A DNA stretch of 12,541 nt from Acidimicrobiales bacterium. Lineage in GTDB: Bacteria > Actinomycetota > Acidimicrobiia > Acidimicrobiales > SZUA-35. Shown in pieces: positions 1-5,650 of the stretch (the first letter of the stretch is position 1; every line of letters begins with the position of its first letter). The position numbers were made by a program, and so were the translations under genes. Location: the NCBI GenBank assembly GCA_024641625.1, contig JAHECQ010000065.1, forward strand, positions 1-12,541, written 5' to 3'. A model generated the notes under the pieces. That model worked only from the letters and a program-made list of their open reading frames with translations, did not search any database and was not told the origin of the DNA.

Positions 1-92
1 ACCGGCGCTGGACCACGATCGGCGTCAGCGAGAACATCATCGAAGCCAGCTGGCAGGCGCTCGCCGACGTCCTGGTCTACGCGCTCATCTGA
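1..92 (+). CDS. cimA: Citramalate synthase, C-terminal end (partial)
   Basis: The reading frame enters at base 3 and ends at TGA 90-92. It encodes about 29 residues that begin Arg-Arg-Trp-Thr-Thr and continue with ITS family tail motif GVSENIIEASWQAL followed by a short hydrophobic end. This is the conserved C-terminus of the regulatory domain of (R)-citramalate synthase, an alpha-isopropylmalate synthase homologue that condenses pyruvate and acetyl-CoA as the first step of isoleucine synthesis from pyruvate. The GVSENIIEASWQAL block fits CimA better than LeuA, but only the last few percent of the gene is visible, so the CimA/LeuA distinction rests on this motif alone. The gene faces the membrane-protein gene at 162-644 tail to tail, with 69 bp between stop codons and no convincing terminator hairpin. 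Confidence 0.8.
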   Translation, partial: RRWTTIGVSENIIEASWQALADVLVYALI

Positions 93-161
93 ACGCGGTC
101 GTTACGAGTCCTGCCGAACCGAGCGCTTCGCGTCCACCTACGTCGAGCGGCGCTTCACGGG

Positions 162-644
162 TCAGAACTGCCAGATCATCACGACGAGTGCGGCGGCCAA
201 CAACAGTTGCGTGAGCCCCTCGCCCATGGCGAGCTTCTTGGCCAGGGCCGAGGCGTCGGGATCGTCACTGAGCGCCACGTCCGAACCGAGCGCCTCGGCC
301 CTGGTCGACAGGCCACTGAGCGCCGGTTTCACCAGACCGTGGGCCACGCCGACGACGAGGAACCACAACAAGAAGCCGGCAGAGATCCAGGCATCCGAGA
401 ACTTGACGTCACCCGAACTGACGCTGATGAGCAGGATGCCCGAGACGAGCACCGCGTAGATGCCGTAGTGGGCGATGTTGGTGACCGCCGTGGTGGCCTT
501 GAGCAACACCCGCGCCTCACCGGCCGGGGATCGGAACGCCTTGGCGTTGTAGGTGCCGTGGGCGATCACGCCGCCGAACCCGACGATGGCTGCAGCCACG
601 TGGAGCAGGAGGAGGATTCGGTAGATGGCGGTGGGGTCGTCCAT
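162..644 (-). CDS. Four-helix integral membrane protein (DUF2269-like)
   Basis: This encodes a 160-residue membrane protein with predicted helices at about residues 8-30, 56-75, 85-104 and 143-158. A charged, acidic extramembrane stretch (about 115-140, with a DDPDAS segment) lies between helices 3 and 4. The HVAAAIVGFGG stretch in helix 1 and the overall plan resemble the small DUF2269-type predicted membrane proteins; that assignment is from memory of the family, not a search. No catalytic motif is visible and its function is unknown. The ATG at 644-642 is preferred because a TACCGT hexamer ends 6 nt upstream of it, matching the leaderless pattern seen throughout the window. The gene is divergent from the one at 707 (62-bp gap). 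Confidence 0.85.
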   Translation of the reverse strand: MDDPTAIYRILLLLHVAAAIVGFGGVIAHGTYNAKAFRSPAGEARVLLKATTAVTNIAHYGIYAVLVSGILLISVSSGDVKFSDAWISAGFLLWFLVVGVAHGLVKPALSGLSTRAEALGSDVALSDDPDASALAKKLAMGEGLTQLLLAAALVVMIWQF

Positions 645-650
645 GGCCTC

Positions 651-656
651 ACGGTA
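651..656 (-). promoter_or_regulatory. -10 element, leaderless start of membrane protein
   Basis: TACCGT on the minus strand is separated by 6 nt (GAGGCC) from the ATG at 644. The spacing would place the transcription start at or within a base or two of the start codon. The GAGG in the spacer could alternatively act as a weak ribosome-binding site if transcription begins further upstream. Confidence 0.5.
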
Positions 657-694
657 GCTGAGCCCTCAGGCTTCCGGTCGGTGCGGAAGATGGG

Positions 695-700
695 TACTCT
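695..700 (+). promoter_or_regulatory. -10 element, leaderless start of gene at 707
   Basis: TACTCT ends 6 nt before the GTG at 707 and there is no purine-rich Shine-Dalgarno stretch between them. It fits the actinobacterial TANNNT -10 consensus at leaderless spacing. No good -35 hexamer is seen. Confidence 0.55.
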
Positions 701-706
701 GCACCC

Positions 707-1231
707 GTGGCTGCCCCTGATTTCGTGCCTGTCGACCCCACCCAGCGTGTCCGTCGTTACTCGTCGCCGCCTCGTCGCAGTGGGTCGTGGGCGGCGGATC
801 GACCGGGTGAGCTCTCGTCGGGTCAACCCAGCGGGATCGGGATGGGCAGCCAGGGGCCCGACCAGGGATTCATCTACAAGCTCGTTCCCTTGTTCGACGA
901 CTCGCTGAACCTCGGCGCCCTCAGCCACGAGGACGCCATGGCCGGATGCATCGCCGTGGCCCTCAAACGTGCGGCGCTGTTTGGTCGGGCGCCCGTCGTG
1001 CACGATCTGCGAATGGCCTTGACGATCTTCGGTTTCCTCGATCCGGACGCGCCCGCAGATCTGGTGGCCAAGCGCGAACAGTGGTTCGTCGGCCTTGGCC
1101 ACGGGCACCATTATGGCGAACGTCGCGCCCTGGCCGACCGTGTGTCCCCCAGCGTGCTCTCGGGAACTCCCTCGGTGCTCGAGGCCGACTATCGACGGGA
1201 CTGGGCGTCCAACCTCACGGCCCTCGACTGA
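707..1231 (+). CDS. Conserved hypothetical protein upstream of gltX
   Basis: This is a 174-residue, apparently soluble protein with no signal peptide or membrane segment. The N-terminal 50 residues are polar and rich in Arg, Ser, Pro and Gly and begin with a VDPTQRVRRY motif. The middle (about residues 55-115) looks like a folded core containing GCIAVALKRAALFGRAPVVHDL and FGFLDP, and a short HGHHYGERR segment follows. I recognise the layout as that of an uncharacterised actinobacterial protein but cannot name a domain or function. GTG 707 is chosen because it gives the full conserved N-terminus and sits 6 nt after a -10-like TACTCT. The gene ends 20 bp before gltX, whose own -10-like element lies within that gap. 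Confidence 0.8.
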   Translation: MAAPDFVPVDPTQRVRRYSSPPRRSGSWAADRPGELSSGQPSGIGMGSQGPDQGFIYKLVPLFDDSLNLGALSHEDAMAGCIAVALKRAALFGRAPVVHDLRMALTIFGFLDPDAPADLVAKREQWFVGLGHGHHYGERRALADRVSPSVLSGTPSVLEADYRRDWASNLTALD

Positions 1232-1238
1232 ACGGCGG

Positions 1239-1244
1239 TAGCCT
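1239..1244 (+). promoter_or_regulatory. -10 element, leaderless start of gltX
   Basis: TAGCCT ends 7 nt before the gltX GTG at 1252 and lies in the 20-bp gap after the upstream stop codon. It is preceded by GG, giving the GGTAGC context that recurs before the genes at 5308 and 7699. The CGGAGG just before GTG could also act as a Shine-Dalgarno sequence on read-through mRNA, so gltX may be made from both a leadered and a leaderless transcript. Confidence 0.5.
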
Positions 1245-1251
1245 CCCGGAG

Positions 1252-2610
1252 GTGTCCGTTCGTGTCAGGTTCTCTCCCGCACCAACCGGGTATCTCCACG
1301 TCGGCGGCGCTCGATCGGCCCTGTTCAACTGGATGTATGCCCGTCACACCGGCGGGACGTTCATCCTTCGGATCGAGGACACCGATGCCGAGCGAAGCCA
1401 ACCGGAGTTGATCGACGCCATTCGCGACAACCTGCGCTGGCTCGGTCTCGACTGGGACGAGGAGTACCTTCAGTCCGATCGCTTCGACCTGTACCGGGCA
1501 GCAGCCGAGCGTTTCCTGGAGCAAGGCCTTGCCTACCGCTGCGATTGCAGCCAGGAAGCGGTCAAGGCCCGGGCCGAGGCCCGTGGCGAATCCGGCGGCT
1601 ACGACGGCTTCTGCCGAGACCGCAATGTCGGGCCGGGCGACGGCGTCGTCGTGCGGTTCCGGACACCTGATACCGGGGTGATTGCCTGGGACGACCTCAT
1701 TCGTGGGCACGTGGAATTCGACAACTCGGTGCTCGAGGACTTCGTCATCGTGCGTTCCAGCGGCGTGCCGATGTTCCATGTGGCCAACGCCTATGACGAT
1801 CTCGACATGGGAATCACCCACGTCGTGCGGGGCGAGGACCTCGTGAACACGGTGCCTCGGGTTCTGCTGCTCCGCCAGGCACTGGGTGCGACCGACCAAC
1901 CCGTGTTCGCTCATCTTCCCCTCATCGTCAACGAGAAACGGCAGAAGCTCTCCAAGCGTCGAGACGATGTGTCGGTGGGCGACTACGCAGCTCGCGGATT
2001 CCTGCCCGAAGCGATGCGTAACTACCTGTTGACCCTCGGTTGGGGTCCCAAGGACGACATCGAGATCCGACCCATCGCCGAGTTCGTCGAGCAGTTCGAG
2101 CTGTCCGACATCAACAAGGCGCCGGCGTTCTTCGACATCAAGAAGCTGGAGCATTTCAACGCCACCTACATTCGAGCCCTCGACAGCGAATCCTTCCTGC
2201 AGGCGTCGAAGCCATATCGTGGCGACATCCCCGATGAGCTCTTCACCGAGCTGGCCCCTGGGATCCAGCAGCGTCTGGTCCGTCTGGACGAGATCCCGTC
2301 CCTGGTCGACTGGTTGGTCGGTGACGCTCCCGAACCGAGCGACGCCGACTGGCAGAAGGTGATGACCAAGCCCGGCGTGGCCGAGGTGCTCGATCTGGTC
2401 ATCGAACGACTTGCGACCTCCGACTGGACGCCTGAGACGCTCGAATCGGTGGTCCTGGGCGTCGGCTCCGAGCTCGACGCCAAGTCCCAGCTCCCCGTTC
2501 GTTTGGCCCTGACCGGCCGACGTGCCGGACTTCCCCTCTTCGAGCCGCTGGCAAGTCTCGATCGAGCAGTGGTCATGGCCCGTCTCAGCGCTGCCCGCGC
2601 TCGTCTGTGA
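1252..2610 (+). CDS. gltX: Glutamyl-tRNA synthetase
   Basis: A class I aminoacyl-tRNA synthetase of 452 residues that activates glutamate and transfers it to tRNA. The N-terminus VRVRFSPAPTGYLHVGGAR contains the HIGH-class signature as H16-V-G-G19. The KMSKS-class loop is K232-L-S-K-R236. Catalytic-domain landmarks include RIEDTDAERS, a YRCDCS...YDGFCRDR insert, and VVRGEDLVNTVPR. The C-terminal third (from about residue 315) is the helical anticodon-binding region. The total is somewhat shorter than the common 470-490 residues. GTG 1252 gives the canonical family N-terminus; the open frame continues upstream but only antisense to or across the previous gene. tRNA-Gln and tRNA-Glu lie downstream on the same strand, consistent with a non-discriminating GluRS charging both, although specificity cannot be read from sequence alone. 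Confidence 0.95.
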   Translation: MSVRVRFSPAPTGYLHVGGARSALFNWMYARHTGGTFILRIEDTDAERSQPELIDAIRDNLRWLGLDWDEEYLQSDRFDLYRAAAERFLEQGLAYRCDCSQEAVKARAEARGESGGYDGFCRDRNVGPGDGVVVRFRTPDTGVIAWDDLIRGHVEFDNSVLEDFVIVRSSGVPMFHVANAYDDLDMGITHVVRGEDLVNTVPRVLLLRQALGATDQPVFAHLPLIVNEKRQKLSKRRDDVSVGDYAARGFLPEAMRNYLLTLGWGPKDDIEIRPIAEFVEQFELSDINKAPAFFDIKKLEHFNATYIRALDSESFLQASKPYRGDIPDELFTELAPGIQQRLVRLDEIPSLVDWLVGDAPEPSDADWQKVMTKPGVAEVLDLVIERLATSDWTPETLESVVLGVGSELDAKSQLPVRLALTGRRAGLPLFEPLASLDRAVVMARLSAARARL

Positions 2611-2613
2611 TCC

Positions 2614-3240
2614 TTGGCCGCTCGGTCGGCGCTGCGGCGGGGTTTGCTCATCACCGCTCTGCTCGCCGGACTTGTTGCGTTGTACGGCACCGCAACCTTC
2701 ATCGATGTCTGGCTCACGTCGCGTCGGGAGTACCGGGGCGAGGTACTGGGTGACGATCGCCGGCTCGCCGCACTGGTCTTGGGTGCAGCGCAATACAACG
2801 GCGAACCGTCGCCGGTGTTGCGCCAGCGCCTGGATCTGGCCGTCGAGTTGTTCGACACCGATCGCGTCAGTCTGATCGTTGTGACCGGCGGGGGGCGCGA
2901 AGGGGACGCAACGACCGAGGCCAAGGCCAGCTACGACTACCTCAGGGAACGTGGCGTTCCCGATGACCGGGTACTCCTCGAGGTGCAGGGCACCTCGACA
3001 TACGAATCGATTGCGGCAGCTCACCGGTTCCTGGTTCGAGACGAGGTGAATCAAGTCGTTCTGGTGACCGACCGCTTCCATGCTCGTCGGGCGCTCCTGG
3101 TCGCCGAGGAGGTCGGGTTCGCTGCTGAAGTTGCCTTGACCGAGCCGGGTCCCCCGTTGGACCGTCTGGTGAAGGAGTCGGCGGCCGTCGGCCTCGGTCG
3201 CATCATCGGATTTCGTCGGTTGGAACGATTGACCGACTGA
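2614..3240 (+). CDS. DUF218/YdcF-SanA family membrane protein
   Basis: A 208-residue protein with one N-terminal membrane segment (about residues 10-30) followed by a DUF218 domain (about 50-195). Family landmarks are a strand ending in ALVLGAAQYNGEPSP (residues 53-67), the nucleotide-fold-like VVTGGG, a YDYLRERGVPDDRVLLE block, the STYES segment and VLVTDRFHARRA. DUF218 proteins of the YdcF/SanA type have been linked to cell-envelope integrity, but the reaction is not established. The start is TTG 2614, the first in-frame start after the upstream in-frame stop; a second TTG at 2644 is possible. Only 3 nt separate it from the gltX stop, so it is probably translated by coupling to gltX. Confidence 0.88.
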   Translation: MAARSALRRGLLITALLAGLVALYGTATFIDVWLTSRREYRGEVLGDDRRLAALVLGAAQYNGEPSPVLRQRLDLAVELFDTDRVSLIVVTGGGREGDATTEAKASYDYLRERGVPDDRVLLEVQGTSTYESIAAAHRFLVRDEVNQVVLVTDRFHARRALLVAEEVGFAAEVALTEPGPPLDRLVKESAAVGLGRIIGFRRLERLTD

Positions 3241-3307
3241 GTCTGCCCCCGGCGAGGATCCGTGCATCACCGATCGGAATTGCGTCTGCAGGGCGATCCC
3301 AAGCCGC

Positions 3308-3313
3308 TAGCCT
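3308..3313 (+). promoter_or_regulatory. Possible -10 for tRNA-Gln
   Basis: TAGCCT lies 29 nt upstream of the mature tRNA-Gln 5' end, leaving room for a short precursor leader. The nearest -35-like hexamer, TTGCGT at 3280-3285, is 22 nt away, which is too far, so this call is weak. Read-through from gltX and the DUF218 gene is the alternative source of transcript. Confidence 0.3.
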
Positions 3314-3342
3314 TGATCCGGCTTCGGTCAGAAGCTCATCCT

Positions 3343-3414
3343 TCGGGGATGGTGTAATTGGCAACACAACTGGTTCTGGTCCAGTCATTGGGGGTTCAAG
3401 TCCTCCTCCCCGAA
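3343..3414 (+). tRNA. tRNA-Gln (anticodon CUG)
   Basis: The cloverleaf was folded by hand. The acceptor stem is TCGGGGA (3343-3349) with TCCCCGA (3407-3413), 7 of 7 pairs. The D stem is GTG/CAC, and the anticodon stem is ACTGG/CCAGT with loop TTCTGGT, so the anticodon is CTG at 3376-3378, reading CAG. The variable loop is 4 nt, and the T stem is GGGGG/CCTCC with loop TTCAAGT. The discriminator is A3414 and no CCA is encoded (ACG follows). The first pair is U1-A72, the identity element that bacterial GatCAB uses to recognise Glu-tRNA-Gln. This agrees with the indirect, glutaminyl-tRNA-synthetase-free route, which is inferred rather than shown here. Confidence 0.95.
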
Positions 3415-3458
3415 CGCTGCAGGTTGCGGGATTTTCCCGGTCTGTCGAGCGGCCGGCG

Positions 3459-3488
3459 TTGTCCGGTTGTTTGACTGCTCGGTAAGAT
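3459..3488 (+). promoter_or_regulatory. Sigma-70-type promoter of tRNA-Glu
   Basis: TTGTCC (3459-3464) and TAAGAT (3483-3488) are separated by 18 bp, a good housekeeping promoter. Transcription would begin near 3495, about 37 nt before the mature tRNA-Glu. It suggests that tRNA-Glu is transcribed separately from tRNA-Gln. Confidence 0.65.
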
Positions 3489-3531
3489 GCCGTCCTGTCA
3501 ACGACGAGGTTTCGATCTCGTGGCGAGTCCG

Positions 3532-3607
3532 GCCCCGTTCGTCTAGCGGCCTAGGACGCCGGCTTCTCATGCCGGTAGCACGGGTTCAAATCCCGTACGG
3601 GGTGCCA
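3532..3607 (+). tRNA. tRNA-Glu (anticodon CUC)
   Basis: Hand fold: the acceptor is GCCCCGT (3532-3538) with ACGGGGT (3597-3603), giving a G1.U72 wobble at the first pair. The anticodon stem is CCGGC/GCCGG with loop TTCTCAT, so the anticodon is CTC at 3566-3568, reading GAG. The T stem is ACGGG/CCCGT with loop TTCAAAT. The discriminator is G3604 and the CCA end is encoded at 3605-3607, unlike the neighbouring tRNA-Gln. The mature body without CCA is 3532-3604. It is the cognate substrate of the GluRS encoded just upstream. Confidence 0.97.
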
Positions 3608-3886
3608 TCGCATCCTCGGATTCGCTTTCGCTGCCACGGACTCGTGGCCCCGGGGAGCGGCGTCATGATCGTGCCGTCGAGGCGCTGAGCAATGCGGCTC
3701 TGGGCTGTCCCATCGAGGGCGAGGTCACGATCCCGAATCCATTCCTCGTCGCGGTCCGATCCGGTTTCCTGGTCGCGGAACCCGGCCGGCAACCTGAAGT
3801 CGGTTCGATGCCTGTCGGGGTTGCCGCACCCAGAGAGGCCGATGGAGCCGATGGCGGCCTTGTCGACCGAGCCGATGGAGGTGGGT
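3608..3886. other. 279-bp region without a supportable gene
   Basis: This region lies between the tRNA-Glu 3' end and the stop codon of the convergent transporter gene. It contains open frames on both strands, but none has a good start, recognisable motif or TANNNT-type promoter, and the longest minus-strand frame runs back through tRNA-Glu. Three copies of GCCGATGG occur between about 3838 and 3880. A GCCACG/CGTGGC hairpin lies near its start. No copy of the tRNA 3' end that would mark an attachment site is visible. Confidence 0.6.
3633..3648 (+). terminator. Hairpin downstream of tRNA-Glu
   Basis: GCCACG and CGTGGC form a 6-bp perfect stem with a GACT loop 26 nt after the tRNA. There is no U tract, so it would be an atypical terminator or just a 3' processing boundary. 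Confidence 0.3.
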
Positions 3887-5269
3887 TCACCACGTGGCCA
3901 TGGCCGAACCAAGTTCCCTGCGTAGCCGCTCCTCGTCGTAACGAACGAACAAGACCGCGGCCATGAGGTAGAGCACGACGCCGGCAAGGCCCGAAAGTCT
4001 GATACCCAGATCATCACCGATGTCCCTGCCGAACGAGGTCAACACGGCAAAGGCCACGACGCCGAAGGTCTGGGCGACCTTCTGGAGAAAGGTTCGGGCA
4101 GCGAAGAACATGCCGGCGGTGGCGTTCCCCGACGTGAGGGCGGCGTGTTCGGCGATGTCGGCCAAAATCCACTGGGGAATCACGCTGAGGATGGCGAACG
4201 GCGCGGCGAACAGGAGTACCAGCAACAGCCCCTGGGCGATCGCGGGACCTGGAAGCTTGCCGAGGAAGATGACGATGACGAAGTCGGCGGCGGCCACGAC
4301 GAAGGCCAGGATGACCAGTGGCTTGGCTGCTTGACGCTTGGCGACACGGTTGATGGTCGGATAGAGGCCGAGTGCGCTGACCACCATCAGCAGAAGCAGT
4401 GGTGCGGTGAAGGCTTCGTCGAGCTCCAACAAGACGGTGACGTAGTACAAGATGCCCGTCTGAATGATGGCAAGACCCGAGAAGTAGGCGGCCTCGGCGG
4501 CGAGATAATGACGGAAGAAACGGTTGCTCAGCACGGTGACGATCGAACTGCGCAGACTGGACGTGCTCGGCGTTGACCGGGCATGAGCGACTTCGTCGAT
4601 GACCACCACCGGAACCATCATGGCCACCCCGGCGACGACGCATTCGATGGCCACCGCGAGCTGCCAGGCTCGAATGGCCTCGAGTCCGCTTCGATCGAGG
4701 AGCGATGCAAGGGCCGGCGTCATCGCCCCGACAATGATGCCGACGCCCCAGGCCACCGTCGTCCAGGTGGCGAGATCGAGTCGCTCATCGGGTGTCGATC
4801 CAAGGTCGGCGACCAGGGTGAATGCAGGCGTCACGTACGCCGTCAGCGCCACGTAGAGCAGCAGTTCGACCACGAGCAGCCAGGCGATGTTCCAGCGGCT
4901 CTGGGTGCCCACGGGCGGTATGAACATCAGCAACGTGGCCAGCGCCGCGGGGATCGCACCGATCGCCATGAAGGGAAGCCGTCGTCCCTTCGGGTGTTGG
5001 GAACGATCGGAGTAGAAGGCGATGAGCGGATCGGTGATCGCATCGCTGAGACGACCCACCGCGGCAATCACGACGATTGCGTTCAGGACGCCGAGGAAGG
5101 TGGCGTCGGTGACGAGTCGGGGCAACCCTGCGCTGGCGGGTGGAAGGTAGAAGAACACGAGCAGCACCGAGATCAGGTTGATCAGAATGGCCATGCCGCC
5201 GTGGCCGAGGCTGAGCGCGAGCACGACCGAGCGCGGTAACGGGGACGGTGGCCCGTCAACTGGTGTCAC
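3887..5269 (-). CDS. GPH-family (MFS_2) sugar:cation symporter
   Basis: A polytopic permease of 460 residues with about 12 hydrophobic helices, related to the melibiose-type glycoside-pentoside-hexuronide:cation symporters within the major facilitator superfamily. The diagnostic block lies in the loop after helix 2: GRLSDAITDPLIAFYSDR (residues 72-89, with D76, D80-P81 and D88-R89) followed by KGRR (94-97). D76 and D80 correspond to the acidic residues that usually bind the coupling cation in this family. The substrate cannot be deduced. The frame opens with TTG at 5278, but GTG at 5269 is chosen because a -10-like TAGGGT overlaps that TTG and ends 8 nt before the GTG. The gene is divergent from the lipoprotein at 5308, with a 38-bp gap holding a palindrome. 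Confidence 0.9.
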   Translation of the reverse strand: MTPVDGPPSPLPRSVVLALSLGHGGMAILINLISVLLVFFYLPPASAGLPRLVTDATFLGVLNAIVVIAAVGRLSDAITDPLIAFYSDRSQHPKGRRLPFMAIGAIPAALATLLMFIPPVGTQSRWNIAWLLVVELLLYVALTAYVTPAFTLVADLGSTPDERLDLATWTTVAWGVGIIVGAMTPALASLLDRSGLEAIRAWQLAVAIECVVAGVAMMVPVVVIDEVAHARSTPSTSSLRSSIVTVLSNRFFRHYLAAEAAYFSGLAIIQTGILYYVTVLLELDEAFTAPLLLLMVVSALGLYPTINRVAKRQAAKPLVILAFVVAAADFVIVIFLGKLPGPAIAQGLLLVLLFAAPFAILSVIPQWILADIAEHAALTSGNATAGMFFAARTFLQKVAQTFGVVAFAVLTSFGRDIGDDLGIRLSGLAGVVLYLMAAVLFVRYDEERLRRELGSAMATW

Positions 5270-5277
5270 GACCAGCA

Positions 5278-5283
5278 ACCCTA
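5278..5283 (-). promoter_or_regulatory. -10 element, leaderless start of transporter
   Basis: TAGGGT on the minus strand ends 8 nt before the GTG at 5269 and overlaps the alternative TTG start, which argues against that upstream start. It directly abuts the palindrome at 5284-5299. Confidence 0.45.
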
Positions 5284-5299
5284 GCTACCGTGCGGTAGC
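5284..5299. promoter_or_regulatory. Palindromic operator candidate in divergent promoter
   Basis: GCTACCG-TG-CGGTAGC is a perfect 7-bp inverted repeat around a 2-bp centre. It lies between the leftward -10 (5278-5283) and the rightward -10 (5296-5301), overlapping four bases of the latter. A protein bound here would cover both promoters. The size and symmetry resemble TetR-type operators, but no regulator gene is adjacent. Part of the right arm is also the rightward -10, so chance symmetry is not excluded. Confidence 0.45.
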
Positions 5300-5301
5300 G
5301 T
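5296..5301 (+). promoter_or_regulatory. -10 element, leaderless start of lipoprotein
   Basis: TAGCGT ends 6 nt before the GTG at 5308, in a GGTAGCGT context identical to that before the gene at 7699. The intervening GAGGGG is purine rich but too close to GTG for a normal ribosome-binding site. Confidence 0.5.
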
Positions 5302-5307
5302 CGAGGG

Positions 5308-5637
5308 GTGCGACGCCGCTCCTCCACCCGATGGTCCGTCCGCATCGGGATCTCCGTGGTTGCCGCCTCGGTCCTGATCGGTTGTTCGGGCGAGGACGCC
5401 ACGCCGATCGACCTCGACCAGACGACCACGTTGACGTCGACCTCGTCCTTGGCCACCCTCACCCCCGAGCAGGAGAACGCCGAATCTCGCAGCCTGGCCG
5501 AGAAGCTCGCGACCCAACAGTGCCTGGACGACCCAGAAGCCGAACAGGGCTTGATCCGGATCGTCGATCCGGAGACCGATCTGATCGTTGCCGAGATCGC
5601 GGTGGACTGCGCCGATGTACGCCGATCGGCTGAGTAA
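5308..5637 (+). CDS. Small secreted lipoprotein
   Basis: A 109-residue protein with a lipoprotein signal peptide: a basic N-terminus (three Arg at residues 2-4), a hydrophobic stretch (about 11-24) and the lipobox L23-I24-G25-C26. C26 would be lipidated after cleavage and anchor the protein outside the membrane. A Thr/Ser-rich linker (about 38-52) follows, then a small, acidic domain containing C72 and C101, which could form a disulfide. No domain is recognised and the function is unknown. The GTG start at 5308 is needed to give the signal peptide. The downstream hydrolase gene begins 13 bp after its stop, so the two probably form an operon, divergently transcribed from the GPH symporter. Confidence 0.8.
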   Translation: MRRRSSTRWSVRIGISVVAASVLIGCSGEDATPIDLDQTTTLTSTSSLATLTPEQENAESRSLAEKLATQQCLDDPEAEQGLIRIVDPETDLIVAEIAVDCADVRRSAE

Positions 5638-5650
5638 CGGGCCGGTGCCG

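Noticed and set aside
1189..3270. 693-residue minus-strand open frame opposite gltX and the DUF218 gene
   Set aside because: It is antisense to a complete, motif-rich gltX and continues through the next gene. Its translation is low complexity with no domain, a typical high-GC shadow frame.
3427..3439. CGGGA-TTT-TCCCG hairpin as a terminator after tRNA-Gln
   Set aside because: The stem is only 5 bp, the loop is 3 nt and no U tract follows, so it is too weak to call.
3597..3886. Integration site or genomic-island edge at the tRNA-Glu 3' end
   Set aside because: There is no integrase, no second copy of the tRNA 3' end in the window, and the flanking genes look native in composition.
3586..4017. 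143-residue minus-strand open frame in the gene-poor stretch
   Set aside because: It starts inside the transporter gene and ends inside tRNA-Glu. It has no start signal or motif, although the middle part is fairly protein-like.
5270..5278. TTG at 5278 as the start of the transporter
   Set aside because: It overlaps the TAGGGT -10-like element. GTG 5269 has the leaderless spacing seen elsewhere and loses only three residues.
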